This document shows, piece by piece, positions 35,238 through 45,269 of a DNA stretch of 64,000 nucleotides (position 1 is its first letter; the number at the start of each line of letters is the position of its first letter). Both the position numbers and the translations under genes were made by a program. Source of the DNA: JBBRBB01 sp963830175 (GTDB lineage Bacteria; Bacteroidota; Bacteroidia; Chitinophagales; Chitinophagaceae); the NCBI GenBank assembly GCA_963830175.1, contig CAWHKV010000009.1, forward strand, positions 248,001 through 312,000, given 5' to 3'. The notes under the pieces were generated by a model that did not search any database, was not told the origin of the DNA, and saw only the letters and a program-made list of their open reading frames with translations.

Positions 35238-36209
35238 TTAATCCAGGCTTTGATTGGGTGCCTCTGCCAGCTTTAGCAAAACTTCGTATTGTTCTGGAGA
35301 AAGGTCGTTATAAAAATAATAAATAGGGTCTACGGGAGTGCCATTCCTGTGCACCTCATAGTGGCAATGGGGACCGGTACTTTTACCTGTGTTGCCAATA
35401 TAACCAATAACCTGCCCGCGAACAACTTTGGTTCCCCTCTTGGTTTTGATCTTATACATATGCCCATATAAGGTTTCATAACCAAATCCATGGTTAATAA
35501 CCACCATATTCCCATAACCACCTGTGTTATACTCAGATTCTTTGACCACACCATCTGCTGTGGCATAAATGGGTGTTCCCTGTGGGGCAGTAAAGTCGAG
35601 CCCTGCGTGAAATTTATTTACTTTATAAACGGGATCTATGCGGGTACCAAATCCAGATGCAATGCGGGTAAGATCTTTATTACTTACGGGTTGTATAGCC
35701 GGAATGGCAGCAAGCAATTTTTCTTTATTATTTATCATTTCATCGATCTCTTTATAAGATCGCTCCTGGTAAGAAACGCGTCGTTGTAATGTATTTAGTT
35801 GGTCTGCAATACCTGTAAGTAACTCGTTCTCGGTTAGTGCCTGAACAACATTCTCCTCCTTTGTTTTCGCAATAGCTTTAAGCCGCGCACTGTCCGGTAC
35901 AGGAGCTGATTCAAAAATGGTTCTGTAAACCGTGTTATCCCTTTTCTCTAAATCTGTCATTTTCTTCTGTAACTGGTTTAATTGCTGCTGCATAATTGAA
36001 TAGTTGTTTTTCAAATCTTCATTTTCCCTTTCCAGAACAATCGTTTTGGGCGAATCAATATACCGGAAGGCTACAACCACAATTAGAAAGGCAGTTACAA
36101 AACTTGCGGCTATAAAGCCAAAGAAACGCAACAACTTTACGGCAAGCGGCGTAACCAACTTTTCGTACCGCATGGTTTGCGTATTATAGAAATATTTTAT
36201 TTTCTTCAT
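35238..36209 (-). CDS. M23 family zinc metallopeptidase
   Basis: A 323-residue cell-wall endopeptidase. It has an N-terminal cytoplasmic stretch, one membrane helix (about 28-48), a periplasmic coiled coil (about 57-92 and 125-165) and a C-terminal LytM domain with zinc ligands H201, D205 (HAGLDFTAPQG) and H283 (HCHYEV), so it should be active rather than an EnvC-like activator. The Tyr/Arg-rich N-terminus (MKKIKYFYNTQTMRYEKL) is typical of Bacteroidota M23 proteins. It is divergent from alaS. Confidence 0.93.
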   Translation of the reverse strand: MKKIKYFYNTQTMRYEKLVTPLAVKLLRFFGFIAASFVTAFLIVVVAFRYIDSPKTIVLERENEDLKNNYSIMQQQLNQLQKKMTDLEKRDNTVYRTIFESAPVPDSARLKAIAKTKEENVVQALTENELLTGIADQLNTLQRRVSYQERSYKEIDEMINNKEKLLAAIPAIQPVSNKDLTRIASGFGTRIDPVYKVNKFHAGLDFTAPQGTPIYATADGVVKESEYNTGGYGNMVVINHGFGYETLYGHMYKIKTKRGTKVVRGQVIGYIGNTGKSTGPHCHYEVHRNGTPVDPIYYFYNDLSPEQYEVLLKLAEAPNQSLD

Positions 36210-36305
36210 GTGGCTACCCTGGTTGTCTCAGGAAAAAATCTTGAAGCAAACAACTAATTAAAAACTTGGCAGTTGGGTCAAAAGAGAAGCAATATCCTAA
36301 TGCTT

Positions 36306-36313
36306 TACCTTTG
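36306..36313 (+). promoter_or_regulatory. -7 promoter element for alaS
   Basis: TACCTTTG matches TAnnTTTG, 57 bases before the alaS ATG at 36371. Confidence 0.45.
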
Positions 36314-36370
36314 CGCTGCTAATAACAAATATAACTTCTTAGTAATTTACCACGATCCTAAAATTTATTG

Positions 36371-39007
36371 ATGGAAACCTTACAGAGTGCACGAATAAGG
36401 CAAATGTTCATGGATTTTTTCAAAGAAAAAGGTCACCAAATTGTGCCCTCGGCGCCCATTGTAATTAAAAACGACCCCACCCTGCTTTTTACAAATGCAG
36501 GAATGAACCAATTTAAAGATTACTTTCTTGGAAACAAAAAATCGCCTTATACCAGGGTTGCAGATACGCAAAAATGCTTACGCGTTAGCGGGAAACATAA
36601 CGACCTTGAAGAAGTGGGTGTAGACACCTACCATCATACCATGTTCGAAATGTTGGGTAACTGGAGTTTCGGAAATTATTTTAAGAAGGAGGCAATTGCA
36701 TGGAGTTGGCAGCTACTTACGGATATATATAAAATTGATGCAGACAAAATATACGTTACCATTTTTGAAGGTGATGCAAATGAAAATTTACCTGAAGACA
36801 AGGACTCTTTAATTGAATGGGAAAAATATGTTGCTCCGGAAAGAATTCTCCGGGGAAACAAAAAAGATAATTTTTGGGAAATGGGAGATACGGGCCCCTG
36901 CGGTCCATGTACTGAAATTCATGTTGATTGCCGTACCGTTGAAGAAAGGATGGCTGTTCAGGGAGATACACTCATTAATAAAGATCACCCACAGGTTATT
37001 GAAATTTGGAACAACGTATTTATACAATATAACAGACTAAAAAACGGTTCGCTTGAACCACTTCCAGAAAACCATGTAGATACCGGCATGGGGTTCGAAA
37101 GGCTGGTAAGGGTTTTACAAAATAAGCAAAGCAATTACGATACAGATGTCTTTATCCCTTCTATAAAAGAAACTGAAAAGATTGTTGGATTAACCTACGA
37201 GGCAATGGATTCAAAAAAAGACATTGCCTTTCGCGTGATCGCAGATCATATCCGTGCCATTGCTTTTACAATTGCCGATGGTCAATTGCCAGGTAATACA
37301 GGGGCAGGATATGTAATCCGTCGTATACTTAGAAGGGCTGTTAGGTATTACTACAGCCATCTAAATTTCCGTGAACCGCTGTTATATAAATTAATGACTG
37401 TAATAAGTACGCAGTTCGAAATGGTTTTTCCCGAATTGCAATCGCAGTTAACCTTTGTTCAAAAAGTAGTAAAAGAAGAAGAGGAATCTTTTCTTCGCAC
37501 CCTTGAAAAGGGATTAGTAAAATTAGACGACATTATTTTTGCCGCAGGCAAACAGGAAGCAAACATCATTGGTGGAAAGGCTGCTTTTGAATTGTATGAT
37601 ACTTTTGGTTTTCCTATCGATCTAACCCGTTTAATAGCCCAGGAAAAAGGGGTGGAGGTAGATGAACCCGGTTTTTTACTTGAAATGAACCAACAAAAGA
37701 TCCGCAGCCGAAAGGCCACTGAAATTGACGCAGGCGATTGGATTGTGATCGATGATTTTCCCCTAAATGAGTTTGTAGGTTATGACTCACTTGAATTAAG
37801 AACGAAAGTTGCCAAATACCGGAAAGTAAAATTAAAAGGTAAAGAGTTATACCATATTGTACTGGAAGCAACTCCATTCTACGCAGAAAGCGGAGGCCAG
37901 GTAGGAGACACCGGCGAACTGAAATCAGGCAATAAAACCATTCAGGTTGTAGATACCAAAAAAGAAAATAACCTGATTATTCATATTACTGAGCAAAATC
38001 CCGAAGAATTAGATGGGGAAATTATTGCGATAGTAAACGGTGACCGGCGGCAGGCTATAGCCGTACACCACTCTGCAACACATCTTTTACATGCAGCCTT
38101 AAGAAAAGTGTTAGGCACACATGTTTCTCAAAAAGGTAGTCTCGTAACCGACCAATATTTGCGGTTTGATTTTTCTCACTTTAATAAACTAACAGATGAA
38201 GAAATTTTAAACGTTGAACGCCTGGTTAATGAAAAAATTCGCCAAAATATTCCCGTAACCATTAAACAAATGCCAAAGAAGAATGCAATGGAAATGGGTG
38301 CTATGGCATTGTTCGGTGAGAAATATGCTGATATGGTTCGGGTAGTTACTATGCAGCCCGATTTTTCTATTGAATTATGTGGTGGCACACATGTTATGCA
38401 AACCGGTGAATTGGGATTTTTTAAAATCATAAACGAAACATCTATTGCTTCAGGCGTTAGAAGAATGGAAGCGGTAGCAGGCACGGCCTGTGAAAATTAC
38501 CTGTTTGAACAGCTTGAATTAATGAAAGAAATACGATTTGCATATAAGAATCCAAAAGATATTCTCAATGCAATAGGCAATCATTTAGATGAAACCGCCC
38601 AGTTAAAAAAGTACGCTGAAAGCATGGAGGCACGCCACCTTACTATTATAAAAAGCCAGCTTTTAGAAGCCAGGGAAGTTTTAGGTGAAATCCATTTTTT
38701 AGGTGCTGTGGTTGAGGTAAATAATGCCGATAATTTAAAAAAGTTAGCCTACCTGCTAAAAGGTGAATTGGAAAGATCTGTAATCGTTCTGGCAACAGCA
38801 ATTGAGGGAAAGGCGCACGTAGCCTTACTTATAGATGATGCGGTGGTCAAAAGCCATTCATTATTGGCAAACGAGATAATTAAGTCTACAGTTTCACCTT
38901 TAATAAAAGGCGGTGGCGGTGGACAGAAAAATTTTGCTACTGCAGGCGGACAAAATGCCTCTAACTTAAAAGAAGTGGTTTCACAGGTTCGTTCCCTCAT
39001 ATCTTAA
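36371..39007 (+). CDS. alaS: Alanine-tRNA ligase
   Basis: Charges tRNA-Ala and edits mischarged Ser and Gly; 878 residues. The class II core at the N-terminus shows FFKEKGH, FTNAGMNQFKDYFLG, RVADTQKCLR and GDTGPCGPCTEIH. The editing domain has HHSATHLLHAAL and CGGTHV as zinc sites, and the C-Ala end has KGGGGGQKNFATAGG. The start is the ATG at 36371 (the TTG one codon upstream is the alternative). It heads the mainly plus-strand half of the window. Confidence 0.98.
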   Translation: METLQSARIRQMFMDFFKEKGHQIVPSAPIVIKNDPTLLFTNAGMNQFKDYFLGNKKSPYTRVADTQKCLRVSGKHNDLEEVGVDTYHHTMFEMLGNWSFGNYFKKEAIAWSWQLLTDIYKIDADKIYVTIFEGDANENLPEDKDSLIEWEKYVAPERILRGNKKDNFWEMGDTGPCGPCTEIHVDCRTVEERMAVQGDTLINKDHPQVIEIWNNVFIQYNRLKNGSLEPLPENHVDTGMGFERLVRVLQNKQSNYDTDVFIPSIKETEKIVGLTYEAMDSKKDIAFRVIADHIRAIAFTIADGQLPGNTGAGYVIRRILRRAVRYYYSHLNFREPLLYKLMTVISTQFEMVFPELQSQLTFVQKVVKEEEESFLRTLEKGLVKLDDIIFAAGKQEANIIGGKAAFELYDTFGFPIDLTRLIAQEKGVEVDEPGFLLEMNQQKIRSRKATEIDAGDWIVIDDFPLNEFVGYDSLELRTKVAKYRKVKLKGKELYHIVLEATPFYAESGGQVGDTGELKSGNKTIQVVDTKKENNLIIHITEQNPEELDGEIIAIVNGDRRQAIAVHHSATHLLHAALRKVLGTHVSQKGSLVTDQYLRFDFSHFNKLTDEEILNVERLVNEKIRQNIPVTIKQMPKKNAMEMGAMALFGEKYADMVRVVTMQPDFSIELCGGTHVMQTGELGFFKIINETSIASGVRRMEAVAGTACENYLFEQLELMKEIRFAYKNPKDILNAIGNHLDETAQLKKYAESMEARHLTIIKSQLLEAREVLGEIHFLGAVVEVNNADNLKKLAYLLKGELERSVIVLATAIEGKAHVALLIDDAVVKSHSLLANEIIKSTVSPLIKGGGGGQKNFATAGGQNASNLKEVVSQVRSLIS

Positions 39008-39098
39008 TCTCATTTTAACTTTTCCGAAGGTTTTCGTATATGGATTTTATTCTTATTTTTAATCTACTAATAAATTCGTAGAATCAAAAACTTAAAAC

Positions 39099-40081
39099 AT
39101 GAAAAGCTTTATTACCCCATTGCTCGGAGTCTTAATTCTGTCTTTAGTATCTATAAATACTCATTCGCAAACTTCTCCGCTTCCCACTCCCCCCAACCCC
39201 CGTTGGATAAAGGCGTGAAAGAAGAGCGTATTATCATTAAGAAAAAAGGAGATGTTGAACAGAAATATAAAATAGAAATAGATGGTGAGGATATAACCGT
39301 AAATGGAAAGCCCCTCGACGAGTTTTCGAGTGATGAAATAGACATTCGCGAAATGGAAATAAATGGCGATTTCCAGATGCCTCATTTATCTGGTGACTTC
39401 CCGGAAATGGGAAACCTTAAATACCTTTTAAAGGAAGGATCAGGCAATAAAGCCTTTTTGGGTGTTATGACACAAAAGTCTGATGCCGGAGCAAAAATTG
39501 AAGAAGTAACAAAGGGAAGCCCCGCAGAAATGGCAGGTTTAAAAAAAGGAGATGTAATAATTAAACTGGATAAAGAATCCATTTCAGGGCCAGACGACCT
39601 ATATAAAGTAGTTGGGAAACATAAGGAAAATGATGTAGTAGAGGTCGTTTATAAAAGAGATAATGCAGAAAAAACAACCAAGGCCACCCTTACTGCTAAT
39701 AAAGAATTACGGATGTATGGGTTTAAAGGCGATAAAGATTTTGACTTTAAATTCGCTCCGCCTATGGCTCCGGATGCACCCTATTTCTTTCACATGAATC
39801 GCGGACCCCGAATGGGCGTTCAGGCCCAGGACACGGAAGATGGCAAAGGCATTAAGATTTTGGACGTGGAAGAAGGTTCTCCTGCCGAAAAAGCCGGTTT
39901 AAAAAAAGGAGACATCATTACCCAGCTGAATACAGAAACTGTTACTACAGTTGATGCACTCCGTGGCATCTCCAAAGATTTTAAAGAAGGTGATGCAGTA
40001 AAGGTTACTTACCGCAGAGATAATAAAACACAAACCACCACCCTTTCGTTTCCGCGAGACCTTAAGGTAATAGACTTATAA
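39099..40081 (+). CDS. Periplasmic two-PDZ protein, with an apparent frameshift after the signal peptide
   Basis: The ATG at 39099 opens a signal peptide (MKSFITPLLGVLILSLVSINTHSQ), but that frame stops at 39216-39218. The PDZ-coding frame, offset by two bases, runs uninterrupted to 40081 and has only a weak TTG (39203) as its own start. The switch point is two C-tracts, C6 at 39189-39194 and C5 at 39197-39201; one extra C would fuse the frames into one protein of about 327 residues. Two PDZ domains follow (about 39440-39700 and 39800-40060), each with a SPAE-AGLKKGD loop, and no protease domain. The gap may be a sequencing error, a phase-variable tract or real decay. Confidence 0.8.
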
Positions 40082-40100
40082 TATAAGTGAATTTAAATGT

Positions 40101-40134
40101 AAAGACCATTGCCATAGAGTAATGGTCTTTTTTT
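40101..40134 (+). terminator. Intrinsic terminator after the PDZ gene
   Basis: AAAGACCATT at 40101-40110 pairs perfectly with AATGGTCTTT at 40121-40130 across a ten-base loop, followed by a T-run. Confidence 0.92.
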
Positions 40135-40211
40135 ATAACGATAATTACAGGGATGTTAAAGCAGCAGGATATAATTTATAATTCGCAGGAATCCTTTACT
40201 TTTAATGTAAT

Positions 40212-40219
40212 TATCTTTG
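40212..40219 (+). promoter_or_regulatory. -7 promoter element for tatA
   Basis: TATCTTTG matches TAnnTTTG, 24 bases before the tatA ATG at 40244. Confidence 0.5.
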
Positions 40220-40243
40220 TTGTTCACTTTTTAAATTTTTTTT

Positions 40244-40450
40244 ATGGGAAGTTTAGGAATGCCTGAAATACTCGTGATCTGTATCGCGATATTAATATTA
40301 TTCGGTGGTAGAAAAATACCTGAATTTATGAGAGGTCTTGGAAAAGGAATGAGGGAATTTAATGATGCAAAAAATTCTGTTCGTAAAGAACTGGAAGATG
40401 GCATGAAAGAAAAAGACAATCAGCCATCCACATCAACTCCTGTTTCTTAA
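40244..40450 (+). CDS. tatA: Sec-independent (twin-arginine) translocase protein TatA/TatE
   Basis: A 68-residue pore-forming subunit of the Tat pathway: one membrane helix (about residues 7-20), the hinge FGGRKIPEFMRGLGKG and an amphipathic helix, then an acidic/basic tail. The FGGRKIPE hinge is characteristic. tatC is not adjacent. gatA starts 22 bases downstream. Confidence 0.94.
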   Translation: MGSLGMPEILVICIAILILFGGRKIPEFMRGLGKGMREFNDAKNSVRKELEDGMKEKDNQPSTSTPVS

Positions 40451-40472
40451 AACTGAAAATTAATCCCGGCTT

Positions 40473-41933
40473 TTGTTCAGTTTCTCTTCCATTAAAAACT
40501 ACCAAACAGAATTAATTAACGGCCAAACCACATGTGTGGAGGCCGTTTTGTTTTTTCTGGAGCAGGTTAAAACCAACAAACATTTAAATGCCTTTCTCGA
40601 GGTATACAGTGATGAGGCGCTTAAGCGTGCCCAAGAATTAGATAATTTATTTAAACAAACAGGTCAATTATCCGGTAGCCTACATGGCGTTGTTATTAGT
40701 ATTAAGGATGTAATTTCTCATAAGGGTCACAACCTTTCTGCTTCTTCAAAAATTCTGGAAAATTTTAAAGCTATATATAATGCTACTGCTGTTGAAAGAA
40801 TTTTGGAGCAGGGTGCCATTATAATTGGCAGAAATAATTGCGATGAATTTGCGATGGGTAGCAGCAATGAAAATTCTGCTTTTGGTAATGTTTTGAATGC
40901 AAAAGATACTTCCCGCGTTCCCGGCGGTTCTTCCGGTGGCTCTGCTGTAGCCGTACAGGCGAATATGTGCATGGCTAGTTTGGGAAGCGATACCGGAGGT
41001 TCGGTAAGGCAACCTGCAGATTTTTGCGGCATAGTTGGATTTAAGCCCTCTTATGGAATGGTAAGCCGCCACGGACTTATTGCATATGCGTCTTCTTTTG
41101 ATCAAATCGGAATTTTTACTCGCAATGTTTCAGACTCTGAAATTATTTTAAAAATTATTTCCGGACCAGACGATTTCGATAGCACAGTACTTAACCAAAA
41201 AGCCACAGAAACAGATTGTGGGATAAGTTTGCCCCAATTTAAGGAAACTGGCAAAATTGGGTACTTTCAGGAAGCGTTAGAAAGTCCGTTCCTGGATAAT
41301 GAAATTAAAGGGTCAATTTTAGGCACATTAGAAAAATTATCCAAACAAGGTTTTGATGTACAACCTATAAAATTTGAACTTTTTGATCATATTGTACCTG
41401 CTTATTATATTTTAACAACTGCTGAAGCTGCCAGCAATCTTTCCCGGTTTGATGGAGTTAGATTCTGCAAAACTCAGGATGAAAAAACTTTAAATTCATT
41501 AAATAACCATTACGAAAAAGTTAGAAGCGAAGGATTTGGGAAAGAAGTGAAAAGAAGAATAATGCTGGGAAATTTTGTACTTAGTACAGGCTATTATGAT
41601 GCATACTTCACTAAAGCTCAACAAGTTAGAACTTTACTCAATGAAAAAATAAACGAAATATTTCAAACATTTCAATTTTTGATATCTCCTACAGTACCAT
41701 CAACAGCATTCAGGATAGGGGAAAAAAGCAACGATCCTGTTGCAATGTTTCTCGCAGATATTTATACCGTATTTTCAAACCTGACCGGAATTCCTGCAAT
41801 CTCTATTCCCCTTTATACGCACACTAATGGCCTTCCCTTTGGCTTGCAGGTCATGTCTTTTAATAAAAATGATTTAGCTTTGCTCAACTTTTCTGAATAT
41901 GTTATGGCATCCCGGAAAATGAATAGTGCTTAA
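40473..41933 (+). CDS. gatA: Asp-tRNA(Asn)/Glu-tRNA(Gln) amidotransferase subunit A
   Basis: Amidase subunit of GatCAB, which supplies ammonia to convert misacylated Glu-tRNA(Gln)/Asp-tRNA(Asn). The 486 residues show the Ser-cisSer-Lys triad: K78 (ISIKDV), S153 (GGSSGGSAVAV) and S177 (GSDTGGSVRQPADFCG). The start is a TTG at 40473: an in-frame TAA lies at 40461-40463, no ATG is available, and MFSFSSIKNY fits the Bacteroidota family. gatB and gatC are not in the window. Confidence 0.95.
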   Translation: MFSFSSIKNYQTELINGQTTCVEAVLFFLEQVKTNKHLNAFLEVYSDEALKRAQELDNLFKQTGQLSGSLHGVVISIKDVISHKGHNLSASSKILENFKAIYNATAVERILEQGAIIIGRNNCDEFAMGSSNENSAFGNVLNAKDTSRVPGGSSGGSAVAVQANMCMASLGSDTGGSVRQPADFCGIVGFKPSYGMVSRHGLIAYASSFDQIGIFTRNVSDSEIILKIISGPDDFDSTVLNQKATETDCGISLPQFKETGKIGYFQEALESPFLDNEIKGSILGTLEKLSKQGFDVQPIKFELFDHIVPAYYILTTAEAASNLSRFDGVRFCKTQDEKTLNSLNNHYEKVRSEGFGKEVKRRIMLGNFVLSTGYYDAYFTKAQQVRTLLNEKINEIFQTFQFLISPTVPSTAFRIGEKSNDPVAMFLADIYTVFSNLTGIPAISIPLYTHTNGLPFGLQVMSFNKNDLALLNFSEYVMASRKMNSA

Positions 41934-41991
41934 AATAGTATTCCCAAAACAGCTTGCAAATTGCCTTTAGGCAAACATTTCTAAACACAAA

Positions 41992-43077
41992 ATGTATTTA
42001 ATGCAAAACTGGATTTTAATTGTCAGAAAAAGATTGTCCTCACATTTTTTTATCCATTCTACACAAGTTTCCATATTTGTATTGTTTGCATTCTCAATCA
42101 TGGCTTTTACGCCAGATATTGCAACAAATGCGGGCGATATCAAAATTTCCCCGACTGACAGTACCGACACCACTAAAGGTTTTGTAACCTTATTGGGAGA
42201 TTCTCCCGGCAATAATGGGGAATATGGCATAAATGCAAATGTTATGCCTTTTGTAGAAACATATATTCGGCAGCACGAAAATAGTTATGATGATATGAAG
42301 GTGTGGGGTAAAGCCTATTTTAATTTATACGATAAAATTTTAAAGCAATACGGCTTGCCGGTCGAACTTAAATACCTCTCTGTAATAGAAAGTAATTTAA
42401 AATCATCTTCTGTTTCAGTTGCAGGCGCCATGGGGCCCTGGCAAATCATGCCGGCTGAGGCAAGGCGATGGGGTTTAAGAACAGGCGGAAGCTATGATGA
42501 ACGTAAGGATTATACAAAGAGCACCCATGCAGCCGCTAAACTTCTACGGTCTTTATACGATGAATTGGGTGACTGGCTATTAGTAATTGCGGCTTATAAC
42601 GCCGGACCAGGGGGTGTTGCACGGGCTATTAAAAAGGCTGGAAGCCGAAATTTTTACGACCTGCAATATTATTTACCTGCAGAGACACGGAATCATGTTA
42701 AAAAGTATATTGCTACACATTACTATTTTGAAGGGAATGGCGGTCTAACCACCATGACAGCTTCAGAAACAAAGGCCTCTTATGCTAATAATAAAAGCGG
42801 GGAGTTTGCTTTTCCTGCAGATATTAGCATGATTGAGATTAATGGTAGATATAATTCCATGGTTATTGCAAATTCTTTAATGATTGATATTCAAACATTT
42901 AATAAGCTTAATCCCCAATTAGACAATCTTCTTGCTCAAGGAAACCTTTACCAGTTAAAAATTCCAAAGGATAAGGAAAAATTATTTCTTGCCAAAAAGC
43001 AGGAGATCTTAAAAGAAAGCGTACAATTATTGCTTTCTTCTACCGCAGTTTCAACCTCATCAAGCGGAACATTATAG
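41992..43077 (+). CDS. Lytic transglycosylase (MltD-like SLT domain)
   Basis: A 361-residue envelope protein with a membrane anchor or signal (about 24-40) and an SLT domain (about 115-235). Catalytic E133 is in SVIESNLKSSS, followed by AGAMGPWQIMP and AAYNAGPGGV. The C-terminal third (about 260-345) may be a degenerate LysM-type wall-binding unit. It is paralogous in role to the transglycosylase at 23.5 kb, but the sequences are clearly different. Confidence 0.92.
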   Translation: MYLMQNWILIVRKRLSSHFFIHSTQVSIFVLFAFSIMAFTPDIATNAGDIKISPTDSTDTTKGFVTLLGDSPGNNGEYGINANVMPFVETYIRQHENSYDDMKVWGKAYFNLYDKILKQYGLPVELKYLSVIESNLKSSSVSVAGAMGPWQIMPAEARRWGLRTGGSYDERKDYTKSTHAAAKLLRSLYDELGDWLLVIAAYNAGPGGVARAIKKAGSRNFYDLQYYLPAETRNHVKKYIATHYYFEGNGGLTTMTASETKASYANNKSGEFAFPADISMIEINGRYNSMVIANSLMIDIQTFNKLNPQLDNLLAQGNLYQLKIPKDKEKLFLAKKQEILKESVQLLLSSTAVSTSSSGTL

Positions 43078-43159
43078 CCTAAATTCCTATTTTCACAGGG
43101 GTGATATTTAGTTAATATAAAATAGTAATTTTCAGATGTTTACTTAAACTGAGTAACAG

Positions 43160-44413
43160 TTGGTATTACATCGCCATATCCCATTTTTAAAAGCAGTTTT
43201 TAAGCACAGCTTAACCGCCTTTGGTGGTCCACAAGGGCATTTTGGACTAATGATCAAGAATTTTGCTCACCTGCGTCATGATGTTACAGAGGAGGAATTG
43301 CTTGAATTTAATTCATTTTGCCAAATGCTTCCCGGGGCTTCATCTACCCAAACCTTAACATTGGTAGGGTACAAGAGGGGTGGGGTGCCACTCGCCATTT
43401 TAACTTTGCTTATCTGGATCTTTCCTGCTTGTTTTCTTATGGGCGCGCTTTCTTTTTTTCTGCAATACATTAGCGACAGTAGTGCTATGATGAATATATT
43501 TAGTTTCATTCAGCCAATGTCCGTGGGTTTTATTGCTTTCTCCGCATATAGAATGAGCTTGTTCTCAATAAAAAACAACATTACATCTATCATAATGGTA
43601 ATTGCTGCTGCATTTACCTTCATTTTATTTAATTCAGCCTGGGTTTTCCCGGGAATAATTCTGGCAGGAGGCATTGCTACCAATTTCAGTAGTAAAAGAA
43701 TTCCGCAGAAAGAAGTGTTGCCCAAGAAAATAAGGTGGGCTAACATCCTTATTTTCTTTGCCGTATTTGGGATCGCTGGTTTTCTTAGCGAAACTGCACG
43801 AACCCATGACTGGAAAAATCGAGCGCCATTTAATCTTTTTGAGAACTGTTATCGCTTTGGAAGCCTTGTTTTTGGCGGGGGAGATGTATTAATGCCAATG
43901 ATGTATCAACAGTATGTAGTGCGCCCTGGAACCGAACGAACTAAGGAATACAACCCTGATATACTTGAAATTTCGCAGAACGATTTTTTAACCGGATCTG
44001 GAATGGTAAGGGCAATCCCAGGACCGGTTTTCTCAATAGGTTCCTTTATTGGAGGAATGACAATAGCCAATAAAATTCCTGAAATGCAGGTTCTTGGATG
44101 TATAATTGGGTCCATTGCCATATTCTTCCCAAGTCTTATGCTGGTGCTATTCTTTTTTCCGGTGTGGCATAACTTAAAAAAATATGCAGTGATTTACCGG
44201 TCTTTAGAGGGAATTAATGCTGCCGTTGTAGGCATAATGGTGGGATCGACCGCCTACCTAATGAAAGATTTATATTTGAATATTTCTGCCGGCGACTTAC
44301 TACCTTTTGTTAACCTGGGCGTTATTGCCGGGACCTTTGTTATATTAGCGTTTACCAAATTTCCCCCGCCATTCATCGCAATAGGATGTTTCTTACTGGG
44401 CATATTTATTTGA
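43160..44413 (+). CDS. chrA: Chromate transporter family protein (ChrA-like)
   Basis: A 417-residue membrane protein made of two homologous CHR halves, each with several helices. The N-terminal half carries FGGPQGHFGLM and the second half FGGGDVLMPMMYQQYV, the paired FGG(P/G) signatures of the family. Long-chain ChrA proteins are chromate/sulfate antiporters, but the natural substrate here is unknown. The apparent start is a TTG at 43160; no suitable ATG exists before the first helix. Confidence 0.88.
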   Translation: MVLHRHIPFLKAVFKHSLTAFGGPQGHFGLMIKNFAHLRHDVTEEELLEFNSFCQMLPGASSTQTLTLVGYKRGGVPLAILTLLIWIFPACFLMGALSFFLQYISDSSAMMNIFSFIQPMSVGFIAFSAYRMSLFSIKNNITSIIMVIAAAFTFILFNSAWVFPGIILAGGIATNFSSKRIPQKEVLPKKIRWANILIFFAVFGIAGFLSETARTHDWKNRAPFNLFENCYRFGSLVFGGGDVLMPMMYQQYVVRPGTERTKEYNPDILEISQNDFLTGSGMVRAIPGPVFSIGSFIGGMTIANKIPEMQVLGCIIGSIAIFFPSLMLVLFFFPVWHNLKKYAVIYRSLEGINAAVVGIMVGSTAYLMKDLYLNISAGDLLPFVNLGVIAGTFVILAFTKFPPPFIAIGCFLLGIFI

Positions 44414-44433
44414 TATAACCCAATGACCTTCAG

Positions 44434-45018
44434 TTATTTATAATAACCACCACGGGTTATTTCTTCGGCAACTTTATCGGGCACAAAGTATTTAACCGAT
44501 TTCCCAGATGCTATCATTTTCCTTATTTCTGTAGAAGAAATATTTAATAATGGCGTATTGGGCAATAAGGTTATGCCTGTTTCATTGTTGGGAATTTTAA
44601 AACCCGGACGCTCATATATAATCAAATTATAATTTGATAGGAGTTTTTCTCTGTTTTTCCATTTATGGATATTAATAAAACTATCAGACCCCATAATTAC
44701 GGAAAATCGCTTTTCAGGGTATTTTTCATCAAGGTAAGTAAGCGTATCAATGGTATAGGATGGTTTTGGAAGGCTAAACTCAACATTATTTACTTGTAGG
44801 TTGTAGTCATCCTCAATAGCAAGGCGAACCAGGTGTAAACGGTGAAACTCATTAAGCAAGGAAGTGGCTTTTTTAAGCGGATTTTGTGGACTCACAATAA
44901 ACCAAACTTGGTTTATGTCCGTTTCATTTAATACATATCGCGCAATTATTAGGTGCCCTATATGTATCGGATTGAATGAGCCAAAGTATAATCCTATTTT
45001 ATTGCTGTTATTCACCAA
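44434..45018 (-). CDS. nadD: Nicotinate-nucleotide adenylyltransferase
   Basis: Transfers AMP to nicotinate mononucleotide to give deamido-NAD, in NAD synthesis. The 194 residues contain the nucleotidyltransferase motifs GSFNPIHIGH (GxFxPxHxGH) near the start and ISSTEIRK near 160. No ATG is available at the N-terminus: the frame opens with TTG (45018) or GTG (45015), 5 bases after the feoA stop, which points to translational coupling. The other NAD gene in the window, nadA, is 18 kb away. Confidence 0.93.
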   Translation of the reverse strand: MVNNSNKIGLYFGSFNPIHIGHLIIARYVLNETDINQVWFIVSPQNPLKKATSLLNEFHRLHLVRLAIEDDYNLQVNNVEFSLPKPSYTIDTLTYLDEKYPEKRFSVIMGSDSFINIHKWKNREKLLSNYNLIIYERPGFKIPNNETGITLLPNTPLLNISSTEIRKMIASGKSVKYFVPDKVAEEITRGGYYK

Positions 45019-45023
45019 TTCTT

Positions 45024-45251
45024 TTAGTCAATTTCTTCAATAATTATAAGTTCCGCCTCGTTTAATCTTAAACTTAAGTTATAACCAGCAATATGAACCG
45101 CGATTGGGTCTCCAAGCGGGGCAATCTGATCAACCCGTATTACCTCACCGGGTATGCAGCCCATTTCCATCAACTTTATTGAATTTTCCCCCTTATCGTA
45201 GGCCTTTATAACCGCACTTCTTCCTATCCTCAATTCCGATAATTTCTTCAT
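45024..45251 (-). CDS. feoA: FeoA-domain protein
   Basis: A 75-residue SH3-like protein with the FeoA pattern: LSELRIGRSAVIKAY, LMEMGCIPGEVIRVDQIAPLGDPIAVHIAGYNLSLRLNEA. It is a cytoplasmic accessory of the FeoB ferrous iron transporter in other bacteria; feoB is not adjacent here. It is transcribed with nadD. Confidence 0.9.
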   Translation of the reverse strand: MKKLSELRIGRSAVIKAYDKGENSIKLMEMGCIPGEVIRVDQIAPLGDPIAVHIAGYNLSLRLNEAELIIIEEID

Positions 45252-45269
45252 ATTGGCTCTAATTGTTTA

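Noticed and set aside
41961..41974. Small hairpin TTGCC-TTTA-GGCAA after gatA
   Set aside because: Only a five-bp stem and no T-run, so not a convincing terminator.
43160..44413. chrA as a sign of an acquired metal-resistance island
   Set aside because: No accompanying resistance, regulator or mobility genes, and the surroundings are housekeeping.
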